The translations under genes and the position numbers were made by a program. This document shows positions 19,648 to 29,561 of a DNA stretch of 30,987 nt, piece by piece. The stretch lies in the NCBI GenBank assembly GCA_905221605.1, contig CAJNDS010000082.1, forward strand, positions 205,494 through 236,480, written 5' to 3'. Under the pieces are notes generated by a model. The model was not told the origin of the DNA. It ran no database searches and saw nothing but the letters and a program-made list of their open reading frames with translations. This DNA comes from Symbiodinium natans (Eukaryota; Sar; Dinophyceae; Suessiales; Symbiodiniaceae). Position 1 is the first letter of the stretch, and every line of letters starts with the position of its first letter.

Positions 19648-20272
19648 CTGGAGCTCCAAAGCCTAAAGCCCTCAAACCCTACAACCCTAGCACCCGAAAG
19701 CCTAAAAGCCTAAACCTACAACGCGAAAACCCTTCAACCCTTAGCCCCCGAGCCTAGAACCCTACAACCCCAAAGCCCTCAAAACTTAAAAATCCCCCCC
19801 CCCCCCCCCCCCCCCAACCCTAAACCCTAAACCCTTAACCCCGTCAATTGATACGACTTTACATGTATGGTCTGGGGCTGCAGCCTACAAGGCATCTTGG
19901 GAAGGTGCCAAGATTCCCCCTACAAACCCTAAACCCTAAACCCTAAACCCTAAACTCGGATTAGGTTTAAGGGGTTTAAGGGCTTTCAGGGCTTTGAGGG
20001 TGCAAAGGCTTAGGGTTTAAGGGGCTGAGGGGGAGAGTTTTGGAGGTTTGGCTTGAAGCCCAAGCTCTGGATGCACCCCACCTTGGACAACCCAGAGCTG
20101 CAGAAATGTGAAATCCGAAACCCTAAACCCTAACCCTAAACCCTAAACCCTAAGCCCTGAACCCTGAACCCTGAACCCTAAACCCTAAACCCTAAGCCCT
20201 GAACCCTGAACCCTAAACCCTAAACCCCTAACCTAAACCTTAAACCCTGTTAGGGCCCTGGCCAATACTCAC

Positions 20273-20362
20273 CCGTGGCTTTGTCTTCCTGCAGCGTGCA
20301 GCTCCGAGGTTCAAGGGTTGTTACGACTGTGGCCGTCAGCAGGGCAACTTTGCCTCCACGAC
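20273..20362 (-). CDS. Candidate 90-bp exon with strong GT donor
   Basis: The frame reads GGKVALLTATVVTTLEPRSC, then TLQEDKAT, and ends at ACGG|GTGAGTATT, the best donor in this half of the window. Acceptor AGTAAG. It leaves one base of a codon, which fits the next candidate at 19647 (two leading bases). The plus strand is also open here, so orientation rests on the donor. Confidence 0.5.
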
Positions 20363-20429
20363 CTTACTTACACTAAAATCCAAACCTCTGAACACCCTAG
20401 AGAAATACAGCCCTCAAGCTCAAATGCCC

Positions 20430-20490
20430 CTAGGGTTTAGGGTTTAGGGTTTAGGGTTTAGGGTTTAGGGTTTAGGGTTTAGGGTTTAGG
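20430..20490 (+). repeat. TTTAGGG array
   Basis: About eight units directly after the candidate exon 20501-20552 (its predicted intron side). The adjacent 20100-20250 holds CCCTAAA / CCCTGAA units. Confidence 0.9.
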
Positions 20491-20500
20491 GCTTCGCCAC

Positions 20501-20552
20501 CAGTGGGCTTCCCAAGACCCTTCAGGTGGCACTCTGGGCCAGAGCTCTTGCG
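20501..20552 (-). CDS. Candidate 52-bp exon
   Basis: The acceptor TTTCCTAG precedes a frame reading RKSSGPECHLKGLGKPT, with a possible donor CACTG|GTGGC. TTTAGGG repeats follow directly. Moderate codon bias; product unknown. Confidence 0.35.
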
Positions 20553-21082
20553 CTAGGAAACAGATGTTTGCCCACACCGAAACCTACGTGTCTCCAGGTT
20601 TAGGGTTTGGGGTTTAGGGTTGAGGGTTGAGGATTAGGGTTTAGGCTTTCATTGCGGAAGTTTAAAATCCACCCGGCTTCCACCCTTAAACCCCGCATGC
20701 CCAGTGGGCCAGAACCCTAAACCCTAAATCCTGAACCCATAAGCTTAAACCCGAAATCATGAAGCCTAAACCCCAAGCCCCAAACCCCAAACCCTAGCCC
20801 TGAACCCTAAACCCCCCTAAGTTTCAGGTTTAAGCCTTAGGGCTTAGGGCTTCAAGGTTTTCAAGGATCTTTAGGGTTTTTGGGGCTTAAGGTTTGTAGC
20901 GCCATGGGCTTACGGCCTGTGGGTTTAGGGTTTAGGGTTTAGGGTTTAGGGTTTAGGGTTTAGGGTCACGGCTGAAGGGGGTTTTAGGGGTTTAAGGGCT
21001 TAAGATTTTGCTGCTTAGAGCTTTTCAGGCTTTCGGGTGCCAGGGATTTGCGTTTCACGGCTTGGGGGTGTACCAAAAGGCC

Positions 21083-21192
21083 CCTAAACCCTAAACCCTA
21101 AACCCTAAACCCTAAACCCTAAACCCTAAACCCTAAACCCTAAACCCTAAACCCTAAAACCTGAACCCTGAACCTTGAACCCTGAACCCTAA
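21083..21192 (-). repeat. CCCTAAA array
   Basis: About eleven perfect units ending in CCTGAAC variants, next to the exon-like segment 21190-21290. Confidence 0.92.
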
Positions 21193-21290
21193 TCCCCCCA
21201 ATGTCAGCCAAGCCGAAGATGCCCAGCGCCTTCTTCGGTTTCAGCACCGCGCCATCGCTGCCGCTCACCTGCGCAGCGGTCTTGAGGGCT
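21190..21290 (-). CDS. Candidate exon with an internal donor-like site
   Basis: The minus strand is open through ALKTAAQVSGSDGAVLKPKK, then ALGIFGLADIG, with strong codon bias. A classic donor CAG|GTGAGC lies inside at about 21268, so only part may be exon, or the whole may be read through. Flanked on both sides by telomere-like arrays. Confidence 0.42.
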
Positions 21291-21677
21291 TCGGGTTTGG
21301 GGTTGGGGTTTAGGGTTTGGGGTTTAGGGTTTGGGGTTTGGGGTTTAGGGTTTGGGGTTTAGGGTTTGGAGTTTAAGGTTTAAGGTCTAGGGTTTGGGGC
21401 TTCGGGTTTAGGGTTAAGGGTGCTTGTAAGCGTATGCAACTATATGGGCGAAAATAAATAGCTACGTAAGTACAAGAAAAAACAAAGATGATACATACAT
21501 ATTGTTGTTTATCTGTACTTCTTAATTTATGTATACAGATATATGTGTACAGGTTTCATTTTTTTGTAGGGCTGAGGGGTAGAAGGTTCAGGGCTTGGGG
21601 TTTATTCGTGACTCGGGTTCCGGGCGGGAAGCTTCGTGTGGCTGCTTGAAGACGTCGGGTGGATCTTGCAACCAACG

Positions 21678-21830
21678 CTAAACCTCCTTGAACCCCAAAC
21701 CTCTTGAACCCTAAACCTCTTGAACCCTAAGCCTCTTGAACCGCAAACCTCTTGAACTCCAAACCTCCTTAACCCTGACCTCTTAAGTCCCCTAAGCCTC
21801 TTGAAACGCAAACCTCTTAAACTCTGCAGT
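21678..21830. repeat. 16-bp minisatellite
   Basis: Repeated CCTCTTGAACCCTAAA-like units, perfect for two copies and drifting after. Probably built on the telomere-like motif. Confidence 0.8.
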
Positions 21831-21970
21831 TTAGGGTTTAGGGTTTAGGGTTTATAGATAAAACATCATACTTTGAATAATCCTTTGGTTTTTTGAAAGA
21901 TACAAATCTATTGTGAAGATTCCCTTGGGGTTTGATATACAAACAGTGCTTTTGATATTCCCTTGGGTTC

Positions 21971-22002
<32 letters not shown>
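21971..22002. repeat. TA microsatellite
   Basis: Two (TA)n runs joined by TG. Unique A/T-rich sequence lies around it. Confidence 0.9.
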
Positions 22003-22180
22003 AAGAAAACATGTTTCCTCACGGGGGGCTACAGGACCACCGGCGGAGCTTCGGAAGCTCGAGGGGCACCGAAACTACCAGAGTGACTCTTGAAGCCGAC
22101 GCCCGAAACCCGAAACCCGAAACCCAAAACCCGAAACCCGAAACCCGAAACCCTAAACCCTAAACACTAAACCCTAAACC

Positions 22181-22295
22181 CTTGGAGGTTCATGGTACTT
22201 ATGAACTGAATATAACTGTACTTATTACTGTACTTATAACCATACTAGGGCACTTGCAGTTACAGTTGGTCAGTACGTACCATGAACCGCCAAGT
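22181..22295. mobile_element. MITE-like element, same family (copy 2)
   Basis: 115 bp with terminal repeats CTTGGAGGTTCATGGTAC and its inverse, 17 of 18 matching. The interior is A/T-rich with CTTATAAC and TACTT motifs shared with other copies. Confidence 0.75.
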
Positions 22296-22388
22296 AGGGT
22301 TTTAAGGTTTCGGGTTTGGGGTTTGGGGTTTTCAGGGTTAGGGCTTGGGGATTAGGATTAAAGGTTTGGGGTTTAGGGTTTAAGGTGT

Positions 22389-22501
22389 ACTTGGAGGTTC
22401 ATGGGTAGTTGTAAGCAGGGTCATAAGTATCCTGACTAAGGTTGTCAGTATAGTTACCCCTACTTATAACCCTACTTCTAACTACCCATGAACCTCCAAG
22501 T
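22389..22501. mobile_element. MITE-like element, same family (copy 3)
   Basis: 113 bp with perfect 22-bp terminal inverted repeats (ACTTGGAGGTTCATGGGTAG plus TT). Subterminal GGTCATAAGT and ACTTATAACC add to the hairpin. Lies 93 bp from copy 2. No clear target duplication. Confidence 0.85.
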
Positions 22502-22561
22502 TGCGTTTCTAGGCCCCAAACCCTAAACCGGCTAAGCCGTCAACCCGACACCCGAAATCCC

Positions 22562-22606
22562 CAAACCACGACCCCATGCCCAAATTGCATCATTATGCGG
22601 TCCTTC
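22562..22606 (-). CDS. Weak exon-like segment
   Basis: The acceptor CTCCGTGAAG precedes a frame reading DRIMMQFGHGVV, and the telomere-like GTTTGGGG follows as a possible donor. Short, so the chance of a false call is high. Confidence 0.28.
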
Positions 22607-22768
22607 ACGGAGGGGGGTTCAAGGCGAAAGCTTCCCGTTACTCCCGAAGGTTCCCTAAGCTTCCCTACAGGTCCCTAGGCATACCCCCTCATGAACTCCC
22701 CTAAGCCCTAAACCCTAGACCCTAAACCCTACACCCTAAGCCCTCTTTCAGGACCCTGCAACATCAGG

Positions 22769-22823
22769 CCTCCAAGCTGTCGATCTTGACCACCTCACAA
22801 CCCCCGAAGTGCAGCAACATCCG
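22769..22823 (-). CDS. Weak exon-like segment
   Basis: Minus-strand frame reads MLLHFGGCEVVKIDSLE, followed by a possible GC donor (TTGGAG|GCCTGA). The segment is unique and flanked by repeats. Boundaries are uncertain. Confidence 0.33.
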
Positions 22824-23703
22824 AGGGTTTGGGCTCTAGGGTTGGGGTTTAGGGCTTAGGGTGTAGGGTTTAGGGTGTAGGGTCTAGGGTATAGGGTTTA
22901 GGGTATAGGGTTTAGGGAAACTTATTGATAAGAACAGTAAGTATGACGGGGCTAAGCACTATTATCGGGTGTAAGCTCCGCTGTGCATGAAAAAACGGGT
23001 GCCCTTCTTTTTGCTTCACAGGGATTCCCCTAACCCCTACACCCCCCAACCTACACCCCAAACCCCAAACCACAAACCCAAAGCCTAACCATATTCCGAA
23101 ATGCAAATCTGGGGAAGAATGTTAGTTTTGAGCATGCAAGTGGGGATGGAAAACAGTCCCTTGCCACCAGTTGGAGCTTTGGGCTCTTTTTGGCTTTGAA
23201 GGTTGTTTCCGCTGGGGTCAAAGGGCTTTCGGGGGGGGGGGGGGGGCTGAAAGAGGTTTCAAGGGCGTCTTTGAAGGTTTTTGAGGGCGTTTAAGACCCT
23301 AAACCTAAACCCTAAACCCTGAACCCTAACCCTAAACCGTTGTTAAGAGCTCAGAGGAGCTTTGGCTCAAGGGGCTTTGCGTGGGTTTCGGGCCTCTCGG
23401 GTTCGTCGCAAAAGGGTTTAGGGTTTAGGGTTCAGGGTTTTAGGGTTTAAGGCTTAGGGCTTAGGGTTGCTAATCTCAAAAGGGCTCAGGGTTTAGGGTT
23501 CAGACAGGATCCCAAACACAGCGAAACGGACTTTTCGTCAGGGCCTCCTGTGAAAGATACACCCGAACCTGAATACCCTAAGGCACCCCAATATACTTGA
23601 GCATTTCCGAAAATAGGGGCCCCCCTAAAATACCCCCATGTTCCGAACCCCCCCCCCCCCCTTTGTAGTCAGGGCATCAGCTGCTCTTGGGCTTCACAAG
23701 CTC

Positions 23704-23706
<3 letters not shown>

Positions 23707-23768
<62 letters not shown>
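23707..23768. repeat. (CT)31 microsatellite
   Basis: Uninterrupted dinucleotide run ending exactly where TIR copy B begins. Confidence 0.95.
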
Positions 23769-23770
<2 letters not shown>

Positions 23771-23883
23771 GTTGCTGAGTTCATACCCCCCCCCCCCCAA
23801 AAGTGTACACTTTCAGTTCTAGAGGGGATTGTAGTATACCAAAAAAGTGTAAAGTGTAAAGTGTACTCACTCAGCTACTAAGC
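23767..23883. mobile_element. TIR element, same family (copy B), inserted in a CT microsatellite
   Basis: Ends CTTAGTTGCTGAGT and ACTCAGCTACTAAG match inverted at 13 of 14. The interior differs from copies A and C and carries a C-run and repeated AAAGTGT. CT repeats continue on both sides, showing the insertion point. Confidence 0.7.
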
Positions 23884-23904
23884 TCTCTCCCTCTTCTAGG
23901 GGTT

Positions 23905-24030
23905 CTACCTTGGACCCTTCAGGTGCTGCCCTTGGGTTTGTCCCTGTTTACAGACCCCTGAAAAAATATGAGGCCACATTAAGGAGCATAATGCGGGGAA
24001 CTTTAGGGGTACAACCTTAGGGGTACTTTT
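23905..24030. repeat. Dispersed repeat, copy 2
   Basis: Same block order as 19372-19512: TACCTTGGACCCTTCAGGT at the start, then GAGGCCACATTAAGGAGCAT, GGGGAACTTTAGGGGTAC and AACCTTAGGGGTAC at the end. Flanked by CT repeats. Confidence 0.6.
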
Positions 24031-24204
24031 TTTTTTCCTCTCTCTCTCTCTCTGAACGCTGTTCCTAAGTAGGGCTTCGGGTGGGGGTCTAGGTTTTTTT
24101 TGTGTTAGGGTTTTGCCTAAACCCCTAAACCTTAAGGGTTTAGGGTTTCGGGTTTCGGGTTTAGGGACCGACGTACCAGTTAGATCCTCTGACTCCCCGG
24201 GCAT

Positions 24205-24290
24205 AAACCCTAAACCCTAAACCTAAACCCTAAACCCTAAACCCTAAACCTAAACCCTAAACCCTAAACCCTAACCCTAAACCCTAAAAA
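24205..24290 (-). repeat. CCCTAAA array with shortened units
   Basis: Mixed CCCTAAA and CCTAAA/CCCTAA units, adjacent to the candidate exon at 24312-24358. Confidence 0.9.
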
Positions 24291-24311
24291 AGCATTCCAA
24301 GCTCCTCTTGC

Positions 24312-24358
24312 CTGTCGAACTCTGGCGGCTGCAGCACACGGATGCGGTACTCGTTGGC
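24312..24358 (-). CDS. Candidate 47-bp exon of a minus-strand host gene
   Basis: Acceptor ATACTTGAG and GC-type donor GACAG|GCAAGAG. The frame reads ANEYRIRVLQPPEFD with mostly C/G-ending codons. The open frame also extends both ways, to an ATG upstream and through EELGML downstream. It starts in phase 0, as the 25424 end requires. Confidence 0.48.
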
Positions 24359-24389
24359 CTCAAGTATAGCCATAAGGACTGAGGGTTAA

Positions 24390-24860
24390 GGGTTTAGGGC
24401 TACGAAGTGAAGTTTCAAGTGCGGTAGCTAAATAACTGGTGCCATTGCCCTGGTGTCTCTAATGCGACATCGCCCACGTTTCATATCGCAGCTTCTGACA
24501 GTATATGTCGCATTTGCTGATTTCTCTTCTGCTCACTCTGCCAAATGGCGGCTCTGTTGGCGCAACAACACTAAGGAGCGCGGCTCCAAGAAACGTGCGA
24601 AAACGCGATCAACTACAGACCTAAACCTTGGCTTTTTCCACGCCAGTAGTAGAGCATCAGGCTTCATGAGGCCAATCGGGTTTCTGAGCTTGTTCCTCCA
24701 TGAAAATGCGACGAACAAATCTCGACAATCCTACGAATTTCTTAAGAATCGCGATCATGTCTGGTAGTGCGCAGAACTTAAGAAGCGTGGCAGAGTGTTT
24801 TTAGACATGCACAGCACTACAGCTCAGTCCTGAAACTCTTAGCGGTGAACAAAAGCCTCC
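24390..24860. other. Unique 470-bp segment, no gene recognised
   Basis: The longest repeat-poor stretch outside the transposons. A 104-codon plus-strand ORF (24453-24767) and a 61-codon minus ORF overlap; neither shows codon bias or a known domain. ATGCGAC/GTCGCAT motifs recur in both orientations. It could be a transposon remnant or an RNA gene; nothing visible decides. Confidence 0.4.
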
Positions 24861-25017
24861 AATTCCCAGGGGGTTCGCGTTTAGGGGTTGAATGCTTTCC
24901 CTGGCTATTGTAGATTTACGGTTTAGGGTTGAGAGTTAGGGTTAGGGTTTAGGGTTTAGGGTTTAGGGGTTTGGGGCTTAGGGTTTAGGGAATAGGGTTT
25001 AGGGTTTAGGGTCTGAG

Positions 25018-25068
25018 CAAGGCCGGGGCAAAAGGTGGAGTACTTGGAGAGGGCGACGTAGACGGTGG
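25018..25068 (-). CDS. Weak exon-like segment
   Basis: Minus-strand frame reads TVYVALSKYSTFCPGLAQ with biased codons, in unique sequence next to TTTAGGG repeats. No convincing donor is visible. It could be an exon, or chance. Confidence 0.25.
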
Positions 25069-25423
25069 GGGGGTGGCGGGATGGTCCATTTGGCAGCTTC
25101 TGTCTCCGCCTCTACATGACATGGGGGCTTACGTACAATATAAGGGGTGCCTTATTGGGTTCCTTTTTATAAGGGAATCCTACTATTTGGGGTCCATTTT
25201 TAGGGCCCCCTATTTTCGTAAACCCCCACATCCTATACAACCAGCCAGAAAATTTTCCCTAAGGCCTATCAATCCTAAAGCCTATCAACCCTAAACCCTA
25301 AACCCTTAAACCCTAAACCCTTACATCCTAAATCCTTAACCCCAGAAAACCCTAAACCTCAAACCCAAAACCTGAAACCCTAAAACCCTGAACCCTAGAA
25401 CCCTCATCTCCCGGGGGCTAGGC

Positions 25424-25464
25424 CTTGGGTGCTTTTGGGATCCCGAAGAGCCCGTGCGTGTAGC
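25424..25464 (-). CDS. Candidate 41-bp exon of a minus-strand host gene
   Basis: Acceptor GCGCCAG and GC-type donor CCCAAG|GCCTAG. The frame reads YTHGLFGIPKAPK and ends in phase 0, compatible with the candidate exon at 24358. It needs two leading bases, which does not fit the end of 26348, so another exon or boundary must lie between. Confidence 0.38.
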
Positions 25465-26347
25465 CTGGCGCCAGGCAACTCTTTCATAGGGTTTAGGGTC
25501 TTTGGGAGGCTTAGAGTCTAGGGCTTAAGTCTTTAAGGTTTGGGGTGTTTAGGGGGGCTTAGGGGGGTTTAGTGGGGTTTGGGGGGGGGGGGGGGGGGGG
25601 GGGCGGGTTTAGGGCAGGGCTTGGGGTTGAGGGCCCAACCGCCGAAACTTTACAAGCAAGACCGCCTCTTAGGGTCGACAGTCCAAAAAAGAAGGGGCTT
25701 GGGGTTCAGGGTTTCGGGTTTAGGGAACTACATCTGGATCCCAGAGCAACCTGGACTAACAAGCATGCCCTTTGGGGGTTTGAAGGAGTTTGCAAGGCAA
25801 AAAACCCGAATCCCCTAAACGCTGAACCCTAAAAACAACAAAGGGCCGACGCTTGGGACTTGGACGACCCTGAATGCGTGAAATGCTCATTATTAAAGCC
25901 CCCCCCCCCCCCCTCCCCCGGGCCCGCCAGCCTAACCCTCAACCGCTTGGGGTAGGTTTTGCCCTCTACCCTAAACCCTAGACCCCCCAAACATCGAATC
26001 TTCAGGGCTTAGGCTTCGTCTTAGGGTCGGTCAAAAACATGTATAGAATACCTGCCCAGAAGAAGGCTTTTTAGGAGTCTAAGCCCTCTAAGCCCTAAAC
26101 CTAAAGGGTTAAGGGTTTTGGGTGAAGGGTTTTGGGTTTACCCCAAGCCCTAAACCCTGAATCCAAGGACCATAAGGGGGTTTACCAAAAAGAGGGACCC
26201 CTAATATCGTCCCCGAAGACTAGGATTCCTCATAATCAGGACCCCAATAAGGTAGCCCCCTAATTTCGGAACACCCCCCATAAAGGGTTTCGGGTTTAGG
26301 TTTACCCCAAGCCCAAAACTCTAAACCCTAAACCCCAAACCCTAAAC

Positions 26348-26447
26348 CTTGGGCGGCCTATGGGATCCTCGAGCTTGATGTAAACGATCTTGTCCTCGGG
26401 CCCAACGCCCTCGTTGACGTAGACCTCGCAAAGATCGGGCTTCTCTT
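26348..26447 (-). CDS. Candidate 100-bp exon of a minus-strand host gene
   Basis: The strongest exon-like segment. The acceptor is GCCCCAAG. The frame reads EKPDLCEVYVNEGVGPEDKI, then VYIKLEDPIGRP, with marked codon bias. The predicted donor AAG|GTTTAGGG lies in the telomere-like repeat that follows, so the intron would start with TTTAGGG units. Its two leading bases complete the codon left open at 27162. No domain is recognised. Confidence 0.58.
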
Positions 26448-27161
26448 CTTGGGGCTTCATTGGGTTACTTACTAGGGTCAGGGTGATTCGGGCCATTGGG
26501 GCTTATAGGGTTGAGCAGCTACAAAATCTTTCAATTTCTCAGAGCTTGCAATTTCGACGGGCTACACTCACCACCACCGCAGCGCCACAACATCCACCAT
26601 CACAAAGGCCCCAATACATTTTAAGGAAAGCCCAAAACCCCGCAAAACTCCCCCCCAAAACCTCCCCCAAACCCCCGAAACCCCCGAAACCCCAAACCCT
26701 AAACCCCTAAACCCCTAACCCTAGCCCCAAAACCCCGAAACCCCAAACCCAACTTGCCCAGGATCCACGCCGTTAAGGGTTAAAGGCCCTGACCCCCATA
26801 CCCTAACCCCTAAACCCTAAACCGCTTAGCGGTTCAGGGTTGAGTGTGACACGTGCGGATGGGGATGGATGACCGGCTACAAAGTTTGCGGTTCAAGGTT
26901 TTTGAGACCTCATTGGTTTGGGTTAAGGAGTAAAGGTATAGTAAGGTTGTAGTAAGAGTTTGGGAGTGAGGGCTTGGTAATGAGGGGGTATCGACTACGC
27001 TGCTGCAAAAAGCCGCTAGCGACGCACCCGCTGCCCGAAACTCGGCACCCCTGTCCTGTCCCTTAATATAGGGGCCTGAAGAAATGGAACAGGTCTTTGG
27101 AAAACCAAAGGGACCATATCGGAATGCCATGAGTACTTCCTCCGACCCCTACAGTACGTTC

Positions 27162-27243
27162 CTGCGGCTGAGCTTTGGGCGACGTGGGTGATCGGATTCA
27201 GAGGCGTGTAAACGGTCATGTTGCCGTTGATCTTGCCGCACAG
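27162..27243 (-). CDS. Candidate 82-bp exon of a minus-strand host gene
   Basis: The acceptor is CTTTTGCCCCAAG. The frame reads LCGKINGNMTVYTPLNPITH and then VAQSSA, with codons heavily biased to C/G endings. The best boundary downstream is GCAG|GAACGT, a GA-type donor known in dinoflagellates. It ends one base into a codon, which fits the predicted start of the next exon at 26447, where the acceptor is again GCCCCAAG. Confidence 0.55.
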
Positions 27244-27539
27244 CTTGGGGCAAAAGCCCGAAACCCCAAGCCCTAAATTGTAAACCCCAAGCCCTAAGCC
27301 CCAAACCCGAAAACCTGAACCCCAAACCCGAAACCCTAAATTCTAAACCCCAAGCCCCAAACCCCACGCCCCTAAACTCCAAATGCCAGACGCTACAGGG
27401 TCCGGGGCTCTTGTTGGGGGGGCTCGGAGCTTGCATCTTTTGCCTGTCACCTCTTGTGAGAGTAATGCTCTTCACTGTTCAGGACCCGCCTTTAGGGCGG
27501 AAGAGCTTTAGGATATTGTTCTTCTTTGCTTTAGGTTTT

Positions 27540-27830
27540 GGGGTTTGGGGTTTGGGGTTTAGGGTTTAGGGTTTAGGGTTTAGGGTTTAGGGTTTAGGGT
27601 TTAGGGTTAGAGCTGTCGGGAGGGCTGTTGAAGGTCTAGCGTTGACTTGAGGGTTCTAATTGACACTTCCCAACAAAACCAAGCAGAATCAAAGTCGATT
27701 TCCAAGACAAGCCCGGGTGCTGGGCAGAAGAGAAAAGACCCTGTCGTGGGGTTGAGGGGCCCTCGGGTCTCGGGGTTTAGGGTTTAGGGTTTAGAGTTTA
27801 GGGTTTAGGGTTTAGGGTTTAGGGTTTAGG
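27540..27830 (+). repeat. Two TTTAGGG arrays
   Basis: TTTGGGG grading into TTTAGGG (27537-27607) and a second array (27775-27830). The spacer between shows no gene. 27830-28390 holds further scattered units and unique sequence without a supported gene. Confidence 0.9.
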
Positions 27831-28395
27831 GGTTGGGATTTGGAGCCGCAGGGGTTTAGGGGCTCAGGCTTAAGGTTGTCGTGTTCAGGACTACTTACGG
27901 GTCTTGCAGAAACCCTGTGATCATTAGGGTACTGGTGCCCTTCTTGAAGCTGCCTACATTTTGAAAGGGAGCTTGGAAAAGGGCGGGCTCAGGGTGAATT
28001 TGTCTGGGCTTGGGATGAGTGCCCTAAACCCTATTTCCTAGACCCTAAACCCCTAGACCCCTAAGACCCCAAACCAATGGAGGGTCTCGGAAACCAATGG
28101 AGGGTTTCGGATTCAGGGCTTTGGGCTTTAGGTGCCGCTCATTGTAACCGCGACCACTAGTCGGCATATGCGGTTTAGGGTTTAGGGTTTTAGGGTTTAG
28201 GGCTAGGGTTGAGGGCTTCGGGTTTCAGGGGTTCAAGGCTTTAGGGTTTCGGGCTCACTTGGAGGCCCATGTGACTTAGTAAGTAGGATTAGTGAGGTGG
28301 GTTATGGGGATTAGCAAGAAGGTTTCTAGGGGATACTGAGTAGACTAAGTCAAAAAAGCTTCTCTAAGTGAGGTCTAGGGCTCAGGGCCCTAAAC

Positions 28396-28461
28396 CCCCT
28401 GCACGCTTGCCGGCCTCGATGCGAGGGAGGAAGAGCAGGTCGTACTTAGACAGCTCCAGAC
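28396..28461 (-). CDS. Candidate 66-bp exon of a minus-strand host gene
   Basis: The acceptor is AACAACAG and the predicted donor GTTTAGGG lies in a telomere-like motif at 28395. The frame reads LELSKYDLLFLPRIEAGKRA with strongly biased codons (CTG, CTC, TTC, ATC, GAG, AAG). Among the better exon candidates. Product unknown. Confidence 0.52.
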
Positions 28462-28784
28462 CTGTTGTTCATGGATTCCCGACGACCTCCCTCAATCCCC
28501 CCCCCCCCCCCCCCCGCCCCCTAAAATAACCTTATTTAGGCTTAATTCTCCCCAAAAAGCCTTAATTATGGGGGGGGGAACTGGGGAGGGTAGGGGAACC
28601 CTGGTGAAGGAGTTGGAGGGCTTCAGGGCTCTTTCCCTAAAACCTAAGCCCTATAGGGCTTACGGTGAGGTTTAGGGCTTACAGGGTTCAGGGTTTCAGG
28701 GCCAATGCTGAACAGGAAGACGTAAAACAGGGGGTTCCTGATGTAGAGAACATACGTACCTTACTTTGTTCATTATAGTACGAT

Positions 28785-28890
28785 GCATATATATATATAT
28801 ATATAATAGGATAGAAAGTAGTATATAGTAATATAGTATCGAAGAAAATAAAAAATATATATATACATATGTATGTGTACACGGATATAC
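28785..28890. repeat. TA-rich microsatellite region
   Basis: (AT)n at 28785-28806 and TATA/TACATA mixtures to 28890. With a similar tract at 29178-29195 it brackets the coding-like fragment 28905-29145. Confidence 0.9.
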
Positions 28891-28904
28891 ATATACATAC
28901 ATAT

Positions 28905-29145
28905 AGGGCACAGGCGTGGAGCATCGGCGGCGGAGCTCCTGTCGGATTTCTTTAAGCAATGCCTCTTGCTCAACGCTGCCACTGGTGGGCCGAGGGCAAC
29001 TGGGGCCTCTACGATGTCCGCGAACTGTGCCTCCTCCAGCTCCGCCGCAGCTCTCCTCTCTGCTCGCTTGGCGCTGCGCAACTCGCGGCATTTGAGCTCT
29101 TTGGACTTCTGGCGTCCGTCCATCATGCCAGTTTCGGGTTTACAG
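28905..29145 (-). pseudogene. Coiled-coil-like coding fragment with a probable frameshift
   Basis: A 240-bp GC-rich segment lies between two TA microsatellites. On the minus strand the first frame gives a charged helix (KELKCRELRSAKRAERRAAA, then ELEEAQFADIVEAPV). Near 28985 the good coding signal moves to another frame (SVEQEALLKEIRQELRRRC). The two together look like one helical protein region broken by a single-base change, or two small exons with an unseen junction. No family is assigned. Confidence 0.45.
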
Positions 29146-29446
29146 ATGTAGGGTGTGCGTGTAACGACTCCACGACCACATATATATATATATACATACA
29201 TTCTGATATCAAATCACATAGAATAGAAAAGAATAGCCTTAGCATGGTATAAACCTGTTATACCATATTCCTGTCCCTGTTTTGGAAGACCTAATTTGAT
29301 GAGGGATGCAAGGTGTCCGAAGGCTTGCGACCGCTTTACACCTTCGGTAGACCACAACGACGCCCGTAGCTTTTTTAAAAGCAGGAACAATCCACACCTG
29401 AAAGAGCCTTCAGAACTAACAACTTAACCAAGTTCCGCAATAACCT

Positions 29447-29561
29447 ACTTGGAGGTTCATGGGTAGTTACAAGTAGGGGTATAAGTCGGGTAGCTCTACA
29501 TATACCCTTACACAAGTAAGATACTTATAGCCCTCCTTAGAAGTACATATGTACCTCCAGT
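29447..29561. mobile_element. MITE-like element, same family (copy 4)
   Basis: 115 bp. Left end ACTTGGAGGTTCATGGGTAG intact, right end drifted (GTACATATGTACCTCCAGT). Interior shares GTATAAGT / ACTTATAG with copies 2 and 3. Confidence 0.7.

Noticed and set aside
20040-20120. Plus-strand exon reading KPKLWMHPTLDNPELQKCEI
   Set aside because: Protein-like on the plus strand, but the minus strand is also open after CTGCAG. With no clear splice sites, orientation cannot be decided.
25720-25900. Plus-strand coding segments (NYIWIPEQPGLTSMPFGGLK and ADAWDLDDPECVKC)
   Set aside because: Both are open and plausible, but the minus strand is open too and boundaries are unclear; they would contradict the one-way exon model if real, so they deserve a check against proteins.
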